From contig NZ_AFAL01000350.1 of the NCBI RefSeq assembly GCF_000193225.1, forward strand, positions 17,278 to 81,277: a DNA stretch of 64,000 nucleotides, given 5' to 3'. A program made the position numbers and the translations under genes. Below, piece by piece: positions 1-11,782 of the stretch; position 1 is the first letter of the stretch, and each line of letters starts with the position of its first letter. This DNA is from Verminephrobacter aporrectodeae subsp. tuberculatae At4 (GTDB taxonomy: Bacteria > Pseudomonadota > Gammaproteobacteria > Burkholderiales > Burkholderiaceae_C). Under the pieces are notes generated by a model. The model was not told the DNA's origin and searched no databases. It was given only the letters and a program-made list of their open reading frames with translations.

Positions 1-1719
1 CAGCGCGGGCCTGCGCAGATACATGTAGTACGCGAGCGCGACGCCCGCGAGCGCGAGCCACAGCGGCGCCGCCTGCAAGCCGTGCAGGGCCATGGCCCAG
101 GCGCCGGGAAAGTGCGCGGTCATTTGCGCCATCGACGGGTGCCGGGCCGCGTCCACCACGATGGCCCCTGCGAAGAAGTCACCGAACAGCATGGGCTCGA
201 TGAACAGCAGGCCCGCGAGCACCGAGGGAATCGCCAGCAGCATCAGGGGCACCGTCACCACCCAGGGCGACTCGTGCGGCGCATGCGGGTGGGGGTCGGC
301 GTGCCCGCCATGGTCATGGTGTGCGTCCGGGTTCTGGTCGTAGCGTTCCTGGCCGTGGAACACCAGGAAGTACATGCGGAACGCATAAAAGGCCGTCACG
401 AAAACGCCGGCCAGGACGGCGAAATGCGCAAACCCCGCGGCGGGCAGGCGGCTCAAGTGGACCGCGTCGATGATGCTGTCCTTGGAGTAAAAGCCCGCGA
501 ACAGGGGCGCTCCGATCAGCGCCAGCGAGCCCAGCAGCGAGGTGATCCAGGTGATCGGCATGTGCCGGCGCAGCGCGCCCATCCAGCGCATGTCCTGGTT
601 GTGGTGCAGGCCCATGATGACCGAGCCGGCGCCCAGGAACAGCAGGGCCTTGAAAAACGCGTGCGTCATCAGGTGGAACACCGCGGCCGAATACGCCGAA
701 GCGCCCAGGGCCACCGTCATATAGCCCAGTTGGGACAGCGTGGAGTAGGCCACGACGCGCTTGATGTCGTTCTGGACGATTCCCAGAAAGCCCATGAACA
801 GCGCAGTGATCGCGCCCACCACCAGGATCAGGTTCAGCGCCGTGTCGGACAGTTCGAACAGCGGCGACATGCGCGCCACCATGAAGATCCCTGCCGTGAC
901 CATGGTCGCGGCGTGGATCAGCGCGGAGATGGGCGTCGGGCCTTCCATGGAATCGGGCAGCCACACGTGCAGCGGGAACTGCGCGCTCTTGCCCATGGCG
1001 CCGATGAACAGGCAGATGCAGATCGCGCTGATCAGCATCCAGTCGGTTCCCGGGAGCGTGAGGCCGCCGAGCCGCCCGGCCTGGAAAAACACCTCGGCGT
1101 AGTTCAGCGTTCCGGTGTAGGCCGCGATCAGACCGATTCCCAGGATGAAGCCGAAGTCGCCCACGCGGTTCACCAGAAAGGCCTTCATGTTGGCAAACAC
1201 CGCCGACGGCTTGTGGAACCAGAAGCCGATCAGCAGGTACGACACCAGGCCCACGGCCTCCCAGCCAAAGAACAGTTGCAGCAGGTTGTTGCTCATGACC
1301 AGCATGAGCATGGAGAAGGTGAACAGCGAGATGTAGGCGAAGAAGCGGTTGTAGCCCGGGTCCTCGCGCATGTAGCCAATGGTGTAGACGTGCACCATCA
1401 GCGACACGAAGCTGACCACCACCATCATCATCGCGGTCAGGCCGTCAATCAGGAAGCCGACCTCCATCCGCAGGCCGCCGGCGAGCATCCAGGTGTAGAG
1501 CGTTTCGTTGAAGCGCGCGCCGTCCAGGGCCACGCTCTTGAGCGTCATGGCCGACAGGACGAAGGACACGAGCACCCCGGAAACCGCCAGGCTGTGGCCC
1601 AGGCGGCGGCCGATCCGGTTGCCGCCAAGGGCCGTGCCGAAGATTCCGGTCAGCACGGCGCCCGCCAGCGGAGCCAATGCGGCGGCCAGGAGCGTTGAAG
1701 CAGAGAGGGTTTGACTCAT
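1..1719 (-). CDS. nuoL: NADH-quinone oxidoreductase subunit L (partial, 3' end outside window)
   Basis: This is the large antiporter-like membrane subunit of complex I, which pumps protons in the inner membrane. The frame opens at the ATG at 1717-1719 (MSQTLSAST...) and stays open to base 1, giving 573 codons. The family is usually roughly 650-700 residues, so the C-terminal part is missing. Hallmarks include FFGWEAVGLVSYLLIGFW, the proton-channel region LPDSMEGPTPISALIHAATM and SQLGYMTVALG. A His/Asp-rich loop (DAHHDHGGHADPHPHAPHE) lies between late membrane helices, as is common in betaproteobacterial NuoL. It starts 38 bases after nuoK and is the last nuo gene visible. I checked the frame at several points and saw no break. 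Confidence 0.95.
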   Translation of the reverse strand, partial: MSQTLSASTLLAAALAPLAGAVLTGIFGTALGGNRIGRRLGHSLAVSGVLVSFVLSAMTLKSVALDGARFNETLYTWMLAGGLRMEVGFLIDGLTAMMMVVVSFVSLMVHVYTIGYMREDPGYNRFFAYISLFTFSMLMLVMSNNLLQLFFGWEAVGLVSYLLIGFWFHKPSAVFANMKAFLVNRVGDFGFILGIGLIAAYTGTLNYAEVFFQAGRLGGLTLPGTDWMLISAICICLFIGAMGKSAQFPLHVWLPDSMEGPTPISALIHAATMVTAGIFMVARMSPLFELSDTALNLILVVGAITALFMGFLGIVQNDIKRVVAYSTLSQLGYMTVALGASAYSAAVFHLMTHAFFKALLFLGAGSVIMGLHHNQDMRWMGALRRHMPITWITSLLGSLALIGAPLFAGFYSKDSIIDAVHLSRLPAAGFAHFAVLAGVFVTAFYAFRMYFLVFHGQERYDQNPDAHHDHGGHADPHPHAPHESPWVVTVPLMLLAIPSVLAGLLFIEPMLFGDFFAGAIVVDAARHPSMAQMTAHFPGAWAMALHGLQAAPLWLALAGVALAYYMYLRRPAL

Positions 1720-1757
1720 TCTTGAGAACCTTGGGGGAATACTGCGGTGCCGACCCG

Positions 1758-2066
1758 TCAACCCTTGAGGGTGTCGAGGTCTTGCGCGCTGATGCTCGAG
1801 CGGTTGCGAAACAGCAGCACCAGGATGGCCAGACCGATGGCCGACTCGGCGGCCGCCACCGTCAGGATGAAGAACACGAATACCTGGCCGTGCATGTCGC
1901 CCAGGTAGTGGGAGAAGGCCACGAAGTTCGTGTTCACCGCGAGCAGCATCAGCTCGATCGCCATCAGCAGCACGATCAGGTTCTTGCGGTTCAGGAAGAT
2001 CCCGACCACCGCCAGCGCGAACAGCATCGCCCCCAGCGAGAGGAAATGGCCCAGGGTCAGCGTCAT
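1758..2066 (-). CDS. nuoK: NADH-quinone oxidoreductase subunit K
   Basis: Small three-helix membrane subunit of complex I, 102 residues, the normal length for the family. The sequence opens [20 protein letters not shown] and carries the conserved acidic membrane residues in [12 protein letters not shown] and [12 protein letters not shown], which take part in proton translocation. Its ATG overlaps the nuoJ stop codon in an ATGA arrangement (2063-2066), so the two are translationally coupled. nuoL follows 38 bases later. Confidence 0.97.
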   Translation of the reverse strand: MTLTLGHFLSLGAMLFALAVVGIFLNRKNLIVLLMAIELMLLAVNTNFVAFSHYLGDMHGQVFVFFILTVAAAESAIGLAILVLLFRNRSSISAQDLDTLKG

Positions 2067-2713
2067 GCGGTTTTCTCCTCGGCAGCTGGCGGCTTGGCCG
2101 GAACGTCGGCGTCCGCCTTGCGCGTGGCGGCAAACTTGAGCACCTGCAAACGGTCGCGGGCGCGCACGCGGACTTGCGCCGAGGCGTCGATGGCCTTGCT
2201 GTCCTTGCGCTGGCGCAGGGTCAGCGCGATGGCGGAGATCATGGCCACGAGCAGGATCACCGCCGCGATCTCCACCGGGAGCAGGTATTCGGTATAGAGC
2301 AGTCTGCCCAGCGCCTGGGTGTTCGAGTGCGCGGCATCGACGACGGCCGACTTGGGCTCGTCCATGCCGCGAAAGCCGCCCATCAGCACGGCGGCCATCT
2401 CCAGCGCAATCAGCGCGCCCACGGTCGCGGCCAGCGGAAAGTGCTTCCAGAAACCCGTGCGCAGGCGGTCGATGTGGACGTCGAGCATCATCACCACGAA
2501 CAAAAACAGCACCAGCACCGCGCCCAGGTACACCAGCACCAGCGTGATCGCGAGGAACTCGGCCCGGAGCAGCAGCCAGACCGCAGCGGCCTGCGAAAAC
2601 GCAAGCATCAGGTAGAGCACCGCGTGCACCGGGTTGCGCGCGGTGATCACGCGCAGGGCGGCAAACAGCAGCACGGCCGAAAAGAGGTAGAAGAAACCGG
2701 TCTTGGCGTCCAT
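2063..2713 (-). CDS. nuoJ: NADH-quinone oxidoreductase subunit J
   Basis: Membrane subunit J of complex I, 216 residues, with five predicted transmembrane helices and a charged Ala/Pro/Lys C-terminal tail (about residues 170-216). The open frame extends 33 codons further upstream. The ATG at 2711-2713 ([17 protein letters not shown]) matches the family N-terminus, and the extension overlaps the end of nuoI, so the shorter form is taken. The conserved stretch [18 protein letters not shown] is the pi-bulge helix region that moves during turnover. Spacing is 37 bases after nuoI, and there is a 4-base overlap with nuoK. Confidence 0.95.
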   Translation of the reverse strand: MDAKTGFFYLFSAVLLFAALRVITARNPVHAVLYLMLAFSQAAAVWLLLRAEFLAITLVLVYLGAVLVLFLFVVMMLDVHIDRLRTGFWKHFPLAATVGALIALEMAAVLMGGFRGMDEPKSAVVDAAHSNTQALGRLLYTEYLLPVEIAAVILLVAMISAIALTLRQRKDSKAIDASAQVRVRARDRLQVLKFAATRKADADVPAKPPAAEEKTA

Positions 2714-2750
2714 GAATCGGGTCTTTATGGAAAGTCGGGTCCCGCAGCGT

Positions 2751-3260
2751 TTAGCGGTACTTGGCGTCGGCCGCCCTGGCCGCGGCGATTTCGGCCTCGT
2801 AGCGGTCGCCAACGGCCAAGAGCATGTCCTTGGTGAAGTACAGGTCGCCGCGTTTCTCGCCGTGGTATTCGAAGATGTGCGTCTCGACGATCGAGTCCAC
2901 GGGGCAACTTTCCTCGCAGAAGCCGCAGAAGATGCACTTGGTCAGGTCGATGTCGTAGCGCGTGGTGCGGCGCGACCCGTCGGCGCGCACGGTCGATTCG
3001 ATGCTGATCGCCACGGCAGGGCAGACGGCCTCGCACAGCTTGCAGGCGATGCAGCGCTCCTCGCCGTTGTCGTAGCGGCGCAGCGCGTGCAGGCCGCGAA
3101 AGCGCGGCGAAAGGGGCGTTTTCTCTTCCGGGAACTGCACCGTCACCTTGCGGCGAAAGGCGTAGCGCCCGGTCAGGGCCATTCCCTTGAACAGTTCGAC
3201 GAGCAGAAAGCTCTTGAAGAAATCCTTGAGCGAAAAAGGTGCGGCAGCAATGGCAGTCAT
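2751..3260 (-). CDS. nuoI: NADH-quinone oxidoreductase subunit I (8Fe ferredoxin-like)
   Basis: Peripheral-arm subunit that carries clusters N6a and N6b, the two [4Fe-4S] centres that pass electrons toward NuoB. The 169-residue protein has two CxxCxxCxxxC motifs at C70/C73/C76/C80 and C109/C112/C115/C119. The frame is open far upstream, but the ATG at 3258-3260 ([18 protein letters not shown]) gives the family N-terminus and leaves 10 bases after the nuoH stop. An amphipathic N-terminal helix ([18 protein letters not shown]) probably sits on the membrane. Confidence 0.96.
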   Translation of the reverse strand: MTAIAAAPFSLKDFFKSFLLVELFKGMALTGRYAFRRKVTVQFPEEKTPLSPRFRGLHALRRYDNGEERCIACKLCEAVCPAVAISIESTVRADGSRRTTRYDIDLTKCIFCGFCEESCPVDSIVETHIFEYHGEKRGDLYFTKDMLLAVGDRYEAEIAAARAADAKYR

Positions 3261-3270
3261 CGGGGTCCTC

Positions 3271-4353
3271 TTATTGCCAAATGTTCCAGGGCGAGAGCAG
3301 CCACCCGCCAACGATGAGCAGCCACACCAGCGTGACCGGAATGAAAACCTTCCAGCCCAGGCGCATGATCTGGTCGTAGCGAAAGCGCGGGAAGGTGGCG
3401 CGGATCCAGATGAACATGGACACCACCAGGAAGGTCTTGATCCCGAGCCAGATCCAGCCGGGGACCGCGTTGCACAGCGCGCTGTCGATGGGCGGCAACC
3501 AGCCGCCCAGGAACAGCAGCGTTGCCAGGATGGAGACCAGCCACATGCTCGCGTATTCGGCCAGGAAGAAGACCGCAAAGCCCATTCCGGAGTACTCGAC
3601 CATGTGCCCGGCGACGATTTCCGCCTCGCCCTCGACGACGTCAAACGGATGGCGGTTGGTCTCCGCCACGCCCGAGATCAGATGCACCAGGAAAATCGGC
3701 AGCAGCGGCAACCAGTTCCAGGACAGGAAGTTCAGGCCCTTGTCCGCGGCCATTCCGCGCCCCTGCCCGAGAACGATCTCGGTCAGGTTCATGCTGCCCG
3801 AGACCATGATGACCACCAGAAAGCAAAAGCCCATGGCGATCTCGTAGCTCACCATCTGCGCCGACGCGCGCAGCGCGCCCAGAAAGGCGTACTTGGAGTT
3901 CGACGCCCAGCCGGCAATGATCACGCCGTAGACCTCGATGGACGTGATCGCCATGACCAGCAGCAGGCCGGCGTTGACGTTCGCCAGCGCCACGTCGGGG
4001 CCAAAGGGAATCGCCACCCAGGCGGCGAGCGCCGGCATGATCGCCATGATCGGACCGAGCACGAACAGGCCCCGGCTCGCGGCCGCGGGGTGGATGATTT
4101 CCTTGGTCAGCAGTTTCAGGGCGTCGGCAATGGGTTGCAGCAGGCCGAAAGGGCCCACGCGGTTCGGACCATGGCGCACCTGCATGAAACCCAGCAGCTT
4201 GCGCTCCCACAGCGTCAGGTACGCGACGGCGCCCATCAGCGGGACCAGGACGCAAACGATCTTGAGCAGGATCCAGAGCACCGGCCAGGCCATGCCGCTC
4301 CACCAGCCCACCGCCAGCAGGTTGCGTCCCGTTTCGTAGAGCGCGTCGATCAT
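3271..4353 (-). CDS. nuoH: NADH-quinone oxidoreductase subunit H
   Basis: Membrane subunit at the hinge between the two arms of complex I, where it forms much of the quinone chamber. It has 360 residues with about eight membrane helices. Diagnostic stretches are [22 protein letters not shown], the acidic loop [27 protein letters not shown] and FLAEYASM. Its ATG overlaps the nuoG stop (ATGA at 4350-4353). The length and motifs are normal for the family. Confidence 0.97.
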   Translation of the reverse strand: MIDALYETGRNLLAVGWWSGMAWPVLWILLKIVCVLVPLMGAVAYLTLWERKLLGFMQVRHGPNRVGPFGLLQPIADALKLLTKEIIHPAAASRGLFVLGPIMAIMPALAAWVAIPFGPDVALANVNAGLLLVMAITSIEVYGVIIAGWASNSKYAFLGALRASAQMVSYEIAMGFCFLVVIMVSGSMNLTEIVLGQGRGMAADKGLNFLSWNWLPLLPIFLVHLISGVAETNRHPFDVVEGEAEIVAGHMVEYSGMGFAVFFLAEYASMWLVSILATLLFLGGWLPPIDSALCNAVPGWIWLGIKTFLVVSMFIWIRATFPRFRYDQIMRLGWKVFIPVTLVWLLIVGGWLLSPWNIWQ

Positions 4354-6515
4354 GCGGCGACTCCTTCAGCGGCCTGGCGTGCGTCGGCCGTGCGTTGCAG
4401 CGACGCCGCGCGGCGCACCAGGCTGTCGAGTTGGTAGATGGAGGCGACCACGGGTTCGCTCGCCACCCCGGTCAGCGGGGCGGACTGCGCGGCGTTCGAC
4501 ACCGCGTTCGACAACTGGTCGGCCGGCAACTGCGTGATGCTGCCCGCGGGCGCATTCGTTGCGCGCGCCAGCACCTCCTGCGCGCTCTCGAAGTCAAAGC
4601 CGGGAACCTCCAGCAGATTTGCGAGCACGCGCAGCACCTTCCACGCGGGACGGGCTTCGCCCGGCGGGCGGACTACGGCGTGAAAGCTCTGCAAACGGCC
4701 TTCGGCGTTGACAAAGCTGCCCGGGGTTTCCGTGAATGCGGCGATCGGCAGCAGCACGTCGCTGAATTCCATATTCGCCCGGAACGGGCTCAGGGTCACG
4801 ACCATTTCGGCCGCGGCCAGCGCTGTCGCGGCCCGCACGCCGGCGGCCGAGTCGTGCACGGGTTCGGTGTTGAGCAGCAGCGCGGCCTTCAGCGCGCCGC
4901 CGAGCATTTCACCGGCGTGCAGGCCGCCGTTCACGGGCCAGGCGCCCGCAAACTGCGCGCCCACGGTGTTCGCCGCTTGCGTGAGGTAGCCGACCGTGGC
5001 CCCCGTGTGCGTGCCAATCCAGTTGGCAAGCGCGAGCAACTGCGTGGCCTGGGCGTGGTGCGCGGCCGCATTGCCGAGCAGCACGGCCTTGCGCTCACCG
5101 CCGAGCAGGGAGCGGGCAATCGCGGTTTCCGCGGCGGTATCGGACCCATCGGCCCCATCGGACGAGAGCACGCCCTGCGGCGCAGCGATGCCCTTCTCCC
5201 GCGCGAGCGCTGCGGCAATGCCACCGAGCGCCCGCACCCATTGGCCGGCGCCGTGCACCACCAGCCTGTGCGCGACCGGCAGGGCCCAGTCGCGCGCCAC
5301 CGAGTCGAGCGCGCTGACCTCGCAACCATGGCGCGCGGCCTGGCGGATGCGCTGCGCAAACAGCGGATGGTCCTTGCGCAGGTTCGACCCCACGACGAGC
5401 ACGCGCTGCAGCGTCGAGAGCGCAGCGATCGAGGTCCCGAGCCAGCGAATGCCCTCGGGGGCGGCGAATTCGGCGTTGCGCAGGCGGTGGTCGACGTTGT
5501 CGCTGCCCAGGCCGCGCAGCAGCGCCGCTGCCAGGTAGAGCTCTTCGAGCGTGCTGTGCGGGCTGAGCAGCGCGCCAATGCTGCCCGCGCCATGCGCGCT
5601 GCGGATGCTGCGCAGGCCCTGCGCAACGTACTCCAGCGCGCTCTGCCAATCGACTTCCTTCCAGACCCCGCCCTGCTTGAGCATGGGCCGGGTCAGGCGG
5701 TCCTCGGCGTTCAGCGCCTCGTAGGAGAAACGGTCGCGATCGGCGATCCAGCATTCGTTGACGGCCTCGTTCTCGAACGGCAGGACGCGCATCACCCGGT
5801 GGTTCTTGACCTGCACGATCAGGTTCGCACCCGTGGAATCGTGCGGGCTCACCGAGCGCCGGCGCGACAGCTCCCAGGTCCGGGCGCTGTAGCGAAAGGG
5901 CTTGCTGGTCAGCGCGCCGACCGGGCAGATGTCGATCATGTTGCCCGACAGTTCGGAGTCCACCGTGCCGCCCGTCACCGTGGTGATTTCCGCATGCTCG
6001 CCGCGGTGGATCATTCCCAGTTCCATCACGCCGGCCACCTCCTGACCAAAGCGCACGCAGCGCGTGCAGTGGATGCAGCGGTTCATCTCTTCCATGGAGA
6101 TCAGCGGGCCCACGTCCTTGTGCGGGACCACGCGCTTTTCCTCCGTGTAGCGCGAGGAGCTGCTGCCGTAGCCTACGGCCAGGTCCTGCAGCTGGCATTC
6201 GCCGCCCTGGTCGCAAATCGGGCAGTCCAGCGGGTGGTTGATGAGCAAAAACTCCATCACCGAGCGCTGCGCGCGGATTGCCTTGTCGCTGTGCGTGCGC
6301 ACCACCATGCCTTGCGCGGCCGGCGTGGCGCACGCGGGCATGGGTTTTGGCGCTTTCTCCACGTCAACCAGGCACATGCGGCAGTTGGCGGCGATGGAGA
6401 GTTTCTTGTGGTAGCAGAAGTGCGGAATATAGGTTCCCGCCTTCTCGGCCGCGTGCATCACCATGCAACCTTCGGCGACCTCCACCTTGCGACCGTCGAG
6501 TTCAATTTCAAGCAT
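4350..6515 (-). CDS. nuoG: NADH-quinone oxidoreductase subunit G
   Basis: Large iron-sulfur subunit of the complex I peripheral arm, 721 residues. The N-terminal ferredoxin domain has C34/C45/C48/C62 for the [2Fe-2S] cluster N1b. A HisCys3 site follows (H94, C98, C101, C107; cluster N5). The next [4Fe-4S] site uses C147/C150/C153 with a later Cys in DICPVGAL (cluster N4). The rest is a molybdopterin-oxidoreductase-like domain that no longer binds a cofactor in complex I. nuoF ends 15 bases upstream and the stop overlaps the nuoH start. Confidence 0.96.
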   Translation of the reverse strand: MLEIELDGRKVEVAEGCMVMHAAEKAGTYIPHFCYHKKLSIAANCRMCLVDVEKAPKPMPACATPAAQGMVVRTHSDKAIRAQRSVMEFLLINHPLDCPICDQGGECQLQDLAVGYGSSSSRYTEEKRVVPHKDVGPLISMEEMNRCIHCTRCVRFGQEVAGVMELGMIHRGEHAEITTVTGGTVDSELSGNMIDICPVGALTSKPFRYSARTWELSRRRSVSPHDSTGANLIVQVKNHRVMRVLPFENEAVNECWIADRDRFSYEALNAEDRLTRPMLKQGGVWKEVDWQSALEYVAQGLRSIRSAHGAGSIGALLSPHSTLEELYLAAALLRGLGSDNVDHRLRNAEFAAPEGIRWLGTSIAALSTLQRVLVVGSNLRKDHPLFAQRIRQAARHGCEVSALDSVARDWALPVAHRLVVHGAGQWVRALGGIAAALAREKGIAAPQGVLSSDGADGSDTAAETAIARSLLGGERKAVLLGNAAAHHAQATQLLALANWIGTHTGATVGYLTQAANTVGAQFAGAWPVNGGLHAGEMLGGALKAALLLNTEPVHDSAAGVRAATALAAAEMVVTLSPFRANMEFSDVLLPIAAFTETPGSFVNAEGRLQSFHAVVRPPGEARPAWKVLRVLANLLEVPGFDFESAQEVLARATNAPAGSITQLPADQLSNAVSNAAQSAPLTGVASEPVVASIYQLDSLVRRAASLQRTADARQAAEGVAA

Positions 6516-6530
6516 ATGTGTTTCCCGCGA

Positions 6531-7889
6531 TCAGGCGGCGGGCTGACTGGCCTGGGCCGTCCGGCTCTGGATCAGGGCCTCGAACTCGGGACGGAAATGC
6601 CGGAGCATGGCGCGCACCGGCATCGCTGCGGCGTCGCCGAGCGCGCAAATCGTGCGCCCCTGGATGTCGTCCGCGACCGAGTTGAGCAGGTCCAGGTCGT
6701 CCGCGCGGCCCTGTCCCTTCCGGATGCGCTCGAGCACGCGCCACATCCAGCCCGTGCCCTCGCGGCAGGGCGTGCATTGCCCGCAGGACTCGTGTGCGTA
6801 GAAGTACGACAGGCGCAGCAGGCTCTCGACCATGCAGCGCGAGTCGTCCATCACGATCACGGCGCCGGAGCCGAGCATCGATCCCGCCTTGGCGATGCTG
6901 TCGTAGTCCATGCTGCATTCCATGATCACCGCCGCCGGCAGCACCGGCGCCGAAGAGCCGCCGGGAATCACCGCCTTGAGCGTGCGGCCCGCGCGCACGC
7001 CCCCGGCGAGTTCGAGCAGCCGGGGAAACGGTGTGCCCAGGGGCACTTCGTAGTTGCCGGGCTGCTCCACGTCGCCCGAGACCGAGAAGATCTTCGTTCC
7101 GCCGTTGTTCGGCTTGCCGCACGCAAGGTACGCGGCCGCGCCATGGCGGATGATCCACGGCACGGCCGCGAAGGTCTCGGTGTTGTTGATCGTCGTGGGC
7201 TTGCCGTACAAGCCGCAGCTCGCGGGAAACGGCGGCTTGAAGCGCGGCTGGCCCTTCTTGCCTTCGAGCGATTCGAGCAGGGCGGTTTCCTCGCCGCAGA
7301 TGTACGCGCCAAAACCATGCGCTGCGTGCAGCTCGAAGCCAAAGCCGCTGCCGAGGACGTCGCCGCCCAGATAGCCCGCGGCGCGCGCTTCGCCGAGCGC
7401 CGCCTCGAAGCGTTCGTAGGTCTGGAAGATCTCGCCGTGGATGTAGTTGTAGCCCACGGAGATGCCCATCGCGTAGGCCGCGATGGCCATGCCCTCGATG
7501 ACGACGTGCGGGTTGAACTGCAGGATGTCGCGGTCCTTGCAGGTTCCCGGCTCGCCCTCGTCCGAATTGCAGACCAGGTATTTCTGGCCCGGAAAGGCGC
7601 GCGGCATGAAGCTCCACTTGAGCCCGGTGGGAAAGCCCGCACCGCCGCGGCCGCGCAGGCCCGACTCCTTGACCATGGTGATCACCTGCTCCGGGCTCAG
7701 CCCCGCGCTGCCGTCCTTGCCGAGAATGCGGCGCAGCGCCTGGTAGCCGCCGCGCGCCACGTAGCCCGCAAGGCCCCAGTTGCTGCCGTTCAGGCCGGCG
7801 TAAATCTGCGGTTCGATATGGCGGCCATGAAAGCAGGTTTGCACGCCCGTCGCCCGGAACTCGGAGAGAATTTGTTGCGCTGTGCTCAT
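6531..7889 (-). CDS. nuoF: NADH-quinone oxidoreductase subunit F (NADH/FMN-binding)
   Basis: Subunit that binds NADH and FMN and starts electron transfer. The FMN/NADH glycine-rich motif [11 protein letters not shown] lies at residues 79-89, followed by [14 protein letters not shown]. The N3 [4Fe-4S] ligands are C369, C372 and C375 in ESCGQCTPC plus C415. The frame extends 51 codons upstream, but the ATG at 7887-7889 ([11 protein letters not shown]) overlaps the nuoE stop as ATGA and gives 452 residues, the family length. The longer start would run through coding nuoE sequence. Confidence 0.97.
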   Translation of the reverse strand: MSTAQQILSEFRATGVQTCFHGRHIEPQIYAGLNGSNWGLAGYVARGGYQALRRILGKDGSAGLSPEQVITMVKESGLRGRGGAGFPTGLKWSFMPRAFPGQKYLVCNSDEGEPGTCKDRDILQFNPHVVIEGMAIAAYAMGISVGYNYIHGEIFQTYERFEAALGEARAAGYLGGDVLGSGFGFELHAAHGFGAYICGEETALLESLEGKKGQPRFKPPFPASCGLYGKPTTINNTETFAAVPWIIRHGAAAYLACGKPNNGGTKIFSVSGDVEQPGNYEVPLGTPFPRLLELAGGVRAGRTLKAVIPGGSSAPVLPAAVIMECSMDYDSIAKAGSMLGSGAVIVMDDSRCMVESLLRLSYFYAHESCGQCTPCREGTGWMWRVLERIRKGQGRADDLDLLNSVADDIQGRTICALGDAAAMPVRAMLRHFRPEFEALIQSRTAQASQPAA

Positions 7890-8401
7890 GGCCCGTCCTC
7901 CGTGCGAAGCGCCGTTGTGCCCTCGGCCTGGCGCAGGCCATCGACGAGCTGATCGAGCTTGTCGGGGTCCATGAAACTGCACATCGTGCGGTCGTTGACG
8001 AGCATCACGGGTGCGTCGGCGCAGGCGCCCAGGCATTCGCACTGCTGCAGCGTGAACAGGCCGTCGGCCGTGGTCCCGCCCATGGACACGCCGAGCTTTT
8101 GCTCCAGATGCTGCAACGCCTGCTGACCCCCGCGCAGCTGGCAGGGCAGGTTCGTGCAGACGTTGAGCTTGTAGCGGCCGGCCGGCTGCTGGTTGTACAT
8201 GTTGTAGAAGGTCGTGACCTCGTGCACGGCAATCGGCGCCATCCCCAGGTACTGCGCGACCGCCGCCTCGCTCTCGGCGCTGACAAAGCCCTGCTCCTGC
8301 TGCACGATGGCCAGGCAGGCCATGACCGCAGACTGCTTCTGGTCTGCGGGGTACTTGGCCACTTCGCGCGCAAAACGCGCACGCGTCGTTTCGTCAATCA
8401 T
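7886..8401 (-). CDS. nuoE: NADH-quinone oxidoreductase subunit E
   Basis: Thioredoxin-fold [2Fe-2S] subunit of complex I (cluster N1a), 171 residues. The ligands C82, C87, C123 and C127 are visible in [11 protein letters not shown] and [11 protein letters not shown]. It is coupled at both ends: its ATG overlaps the nuoD stop (8398-8401) and its stop overlaps the nuoF ATG (7886-7889). Confidence 0.97.
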   Translation of the reverse strand: MIDETTRARFAREVAKYPADQKQSAVMACLAIVQQEQGFVSAESEAAVAQYLGMAPIAVHEVTTFYNMYNQQPAGRYKLNVCTNLPCQLRGGQQALQHLEQKLGVSMGGTTADGLFTLQQCECLGACADAPVMLVNDRTMCSFMDPDKLDQLVDGLRQAEGTTALRTEDGP

Positions 8402-9651
8402 CGGTCAATCTCTCCGAACACGATGTCCATGGTGCCAATGATGGCCACGGCGTCGGCGAGCATGTGGCCCCGCGCCAATTCATCGAGCGTGGCCAGATGC
8501 GCAAAACCGGGCGCGCGGATCTTCAGGCGATAGGGTTTGTTCGCGCCATCGCTCAGCAGATAGATGCCGAACTCGCCCTTGGGGTGCTCCACGGCGGCGT
8601 AGGCCTCGCCCTCGGGAACGTGAAAGCCCTCGGTGAACAGCTTGAAATGGTGGATCAGCTCCTCCATGCGGGCCTTCATCGATTCGCGCCCTGGCGCCGC
8701 CACCTTGTGGTTGTCGGTGATCACCGGGCCGGGGTGCGCGCGCAGCCAGTCCACGCATTGCGCGATGATGCGGTTGGCTTCGCGCATCTCCTGCACCCGC
8801 ACCAGGTAGCGGTCGTAGCAGTCGCCCGTGCGGCCCACGGGAACGTCGAAGTCCATGTGCTCGTACACCTCGTAGGGCTGGGTCTTGCGCAGGTCCCAGG
8901 CGACGCCCGATCCGCGCAGCATGGGGCCGGTCATGCCAAGGTTCAGCGCGCGCTCGGGCGAGACCACGCCGATGCCCACCGTGCGCTGCTTCCAGATGCG
9001 GTTGTCGGTGAGCAGGGTCTCGTACTCGTCCACGCAGCCCGGAAAGCGCTGGCTGAAGTCGGCGATGAAGTCCAGCAGCGAGCCCTGGCGGTTGCGGTTC
9101 AGTGCCGCGATCGCCCGGGCGTTGCGGATCTGGCCGGCCTGGTACTGCGGCATGCTCTCGGGCAGGTCGCGGTACACGCCGCCGGGACGGAAATACGCCG
9201 CGTGCATGCGCGCACCCGACACCGCCTCGTATATGTCGAACAGGTCTTCGCGCTCGCGGAAGGTGTAGATCAGGATCGTCGAACTGCCGCAGTCGTTGCC
9301 GTGCGAGCCGAGCCACATCAGGTGGTTCATCAAGCGGGTGATCTCCGAGAACAGCACGCGGATGTACTGCGCGCGCAGCGGCACTTCCAGGCCGAGCAGT
9401 TTCTCGATCGCCAGGCAGTACGCGTGCTCGTTGCACATCATCGAGACGTAGTCGAGCCGGTCCATGTAGGGCAGGGACTGGATATAGGTCTTGTGCTCGG
9501 CGAGCTTTTCGGTGGCGCGGTGGAGCAGACCGATATGCGGGTCGGCGCGCTGCACCACTTCGCCGTCGAGTTCCAGCACCAGACGCAGCACACCGTGCGC
9601 CGCCGGGTGCTGTGGACCAAAGTTCAGGGAGTAGTTCTTGATTTCAGCCAT
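8398..9651 (-). CDS. nuoD: NADH-quinone oxidoreductase subunit D
   Basis: 49-kDa subunit related to the [NiFe]-hydrogenase large subunit. It forms the quinone pocket with NuoB. It has 417 residues and the N-terminus [20 protein letters not shown], with the GPQHPAAHG loop that contacts quinone. Other conserved stretches are [18 protein letters not shown] and the C-terminal [31 protein letters not shown]. NuoC and NuoD are separate genes here, not fused as in E. coli. It starts 6 bases after nuoC. Confidence 0.97.
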   Translation of the reverse strand: MAEIKNYSLNFGPQHPAAHGVLRLVLELDGEVVQRADPHIGLLHRATEKLAEHKTYIQSLPYMDRLDYVSMMCNEHAYCLAIEKLLGLEVPLRAQYIRVLFSEITRLMNHLMWLGSHGNDCGSSTILIYTFREREDLFDIYEAVSGARMHAAYFRPGGVYRDLPESMPQYQAGQIRNARAIAALNRNRQGSLLDFIADFSQRFPGCVDEYETLLTDNRIWKQRTVGIGVVSPERALNLGMTGPMLRGSGVAWDLRKTQPYEVYEHMDFDVPVGRTGDCYDRYLVRVQEMREANRIIAQCVDWLRAHPGPVITDNHKVAAPGRESMKARMEELIHHFKLFTEGFHVPEGEAYAAVEHPKGEFGIYLLSDGANKPYRLKIRAPGFAHLATLDELARGHMLADAVAIIGTMDIVFGEIDR

Positions 9652-9657
9652 GGTGGA

Positions 9658-10281
9658 TCACAGGGGCGCGCCGCGGCGCAGGCCTGCATACGATTCCTCG
9701 CGGACGATGCGCGGCGTGTTCTCGCGCGGCTCGATGCTCACGGGCTCGTAGACCACGCGGCGCAGTTCGGCGTCGTAGCGCATTTCCACATGGCCGGACA
9801 GCGGGAAGTCCTTGCGCATCGGGTGGCCGACGAAGCCGTAGTCGGTGAGGATGCGGCGCAGGTCGTCGTGGCCGTCGAACACGATGCCAAACAGGTCGAA
9901 GGCCTCGCGCTCGTACCAGTTCGCCGAATTCCACAGCCCGGACACGGAGGCCAGCAGCGGCAAATCGTCGTCCGGGCAGAACACCTTCACGCGCAGGCGC
10001 TGGTTCAGGCTGACGGACAGCAGATGCACCACCACGCAGTAGCGCGGCCCCTCGTGCACCGCGTCGGCGTACGTGGAGTAGTCCACGCCGCACAGGTCGA
10101 TCAGTTGCTCGAAGCGGCAAGCCTCGGCGTCGCGCAGCACGCGCATCGCGTCGAGGTAGTCGGCGGCGGCGAGCAGCACGCTGACCTCGCCCAGCACCCG
10201 CGTGCTCTGGCGCACCCGGGCGCCGAGCGCCGCGCAGACAGTGTCCTGGAGTTTTTCTGGCCGAATGGCAACAGCGCTCAT
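9658..10281 (-). CDS. nuoC: NADH-quinone oxidoreductase subunit C
   Basis: 30-kDa peripheral-arm subunit, 207 residues. The core motif is [31 protein letters not shown]. Two ATGs stand in tandem at 10279-10284. The upstream AAGGA is only 3 bases from the first and 6 bases from the second, so I chose the second ([10 protein letters not shown]). The large open frame upstream runs through nuoB and is not used. nuoB ends 10 bases before the start. Confidence 0.94.
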   Translation of the reverse strand: MSAVAIRPEKLQDTVCAALGARVRQSTRVLGEVSVLLAAADYLDAMRVLRDAEACRFEQLIDLCGVDYSTYADAVHEGPRYCVVVHLLSVSLNQRLRVKVFCPDDDLPLLASVSGLWNSANWYEREAFDLFGIVFDGHDDLRRILTDYGFVGHPMRKDFPLSGHVEMRYDAELRRVVYEPVSIEPRENTPRIVREESYAGLRRGAPL

Positions 10282-10291
10282 CATCGATCCT

Positions 10292-10771
<480 letters not shown>

Positions 10772-10800
10772 TGCATCCTCCTTGGTTTGCTGCGGCCCGC

Positions 10801-11160
10801 TCATTCCCAGTCCAGCGCCCCCTTTTTCCATTCGTAGACAAAGCCCACGATCAGCACGGCCAGGAAGATCAGCACCGCCACGAAGCCGGTGCCGCCGACC
10901 TCGCGCAGCGTCACCGCCCAGGGGAAGAGGAACGCGATTTCGAGATCGAACAGGATGAACAAAATGGCCACGAGGTAGTAGCGCACGTCGAACTTCATGC
11001 GCGCGTCTTCGAAGGCTTCAAAGCCGCATTCGTAGGGGGAGTTCTTCGCGGCGTCCGGGCGATTCGGGCCCAGTATGCGGCCGATGACGAGGGGGACGAC
11101 GCCAACCGCGCTGCCGACCAAGATGAACAAAAGGACGGGGAGGTACTGATCGAGGTTCAT
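10801..11160 (-). CDS. nuoA: NADH-quinone oxidoreductase subunit A
   Basis: First subunit of the nuo operon, 119 residues with three transmembrane helices. The conserved loop [43 protein letters not shown] identifies it. The ATG at 11158-11160 (MNLDQYLPV) is preferred over one 13 codons upstream because it matches the family start. A tRNA-Leu gene ends 62 bases upstream on the same strand. Confidence 0.96.
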   Translation of the reverse strand: MNLDQYLPVLLFILVGSAVGVVPLVIGRILGPNRPDAAKNSPYECGFEAFEDARMKFDVRYYLVAILFILFDLEIAFLFPWAVTLREVGGTGFVAVLIFLAVLIVGFVYEWKKGALDWE

Positions 11161-11222
11161 CTTGCGGATTGGATCATCGCTGTGGCCCTGCCAAGCCATG
11201 CGGGCAGGCCTTTGCTTTGTTC

Positions 11223-11307
11223 TGGTGCCGTCGGCGAGACTCGAACTCGCACAGCTTGCGCCACTACCCCCTCAAGGTAGCGTGTCTACCAATTTCACCA
11301 CGACGGC
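11223..11307 (-). tRNA. tRNA-Leu (anticodon GAG)
   Basis: An 85-nt class II tRNA read on the minus strand. The acceptor stem pairs GCCGTCG with CGACGGC and is followed by A and an encoded CCA (11223-11225). The anticodon stem CTACC/GGTAG encloses the loop TTGAGGG, giving anticodon GAG for Leu codons CUC/CUU. A long variable arm and the T-loop GTTCGAGTC are present. It lies between secG and nuoA on the same strand, so it is probably processed from a shared transcript. Confidence 0.95.
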
Positions 11308-11413
11308 TGTCTTTCGCGTCCGGATGGCATGAGGAACCCTGCGGTTTTGGCTGGTCCGGACAATCGGCGATTCTACTCCGGAAAAACCCTGTGGGCTCTC
11401 TGCGATCTCCAGA

Positions 11414-11782
11414 TTATTTGGTCGGAATCTGCGCGGCGCCCGAGGCCGGCGTCGCTGGTGGCGCGGTGGCGGCCGACGCCGCGTCCGCGGGCTGCGCGGC
11501 GGCAGCAGCAGGGGCCTCCAGCACGCTGCCCGAACCTGCGGGACGGGCGTGGCCAAAGTACGCCAAGGCCAGCGTGGAGGCGAGGAACACCGAAGCCAGC
11601 ACCGCCGTGGTACGCGACAGGAAGTTGGCGCTGCCGCTCGCGCCAAACAGGCTGCCCGAACTGCCGCTGCCAAACGCCGCGCCCATGTCCGCGCCCTTGC
11701 CGTGCTGGATCAGGATCAGACCGATCATCACCAGCGCCGCGAGCATCTGCACGGCAAAAATCACATTCACGATCACGTTCAT
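11414..11782 (-). CDS. secG: Protein translocase subunit SecG
   Basis: Small membrane subunit of the SecYEG translocon, 122 residues. Two transmembrane helices (about residues 3-23 and 58-77) flank the family signature [21 protein letters not shown]. An Ala/Pro-rich tail of about 40 residues follows, as is often seen in betaproteobacteria. Its ATG overlaps the tpiA stop as ATGA (11779-11782). That overlap only works in the repaired tpiA frame. Confidence 0.95.
   Translation of the reverse strand: MNVIVNVIFAVQMLAALVMIGLILIQHGKGADMGAAFGSGSSGSLFGASGSANFLSRTTAVLASVFLASTLALAYFGHARPAGSGSVLEAPAAAAAQPADAASAATAPPATPASGAAQIPTK

Noticed and set aside
82..1698. A long plus-strand frame over nuoL, rich in His and Gln
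   Set aside because: It is the antisense of nuoL, whose minus-strand frame carries all conserved membrane motifs.
4395..7952. A plus-strand open frame of more than 1100 codons
   Set aside because: It lies antisense to nuoG and nuoF, is dominated by Arg, His, Gln and Ala, and has no domain. It is a by-product of GC-rich codon usage in the real genes.
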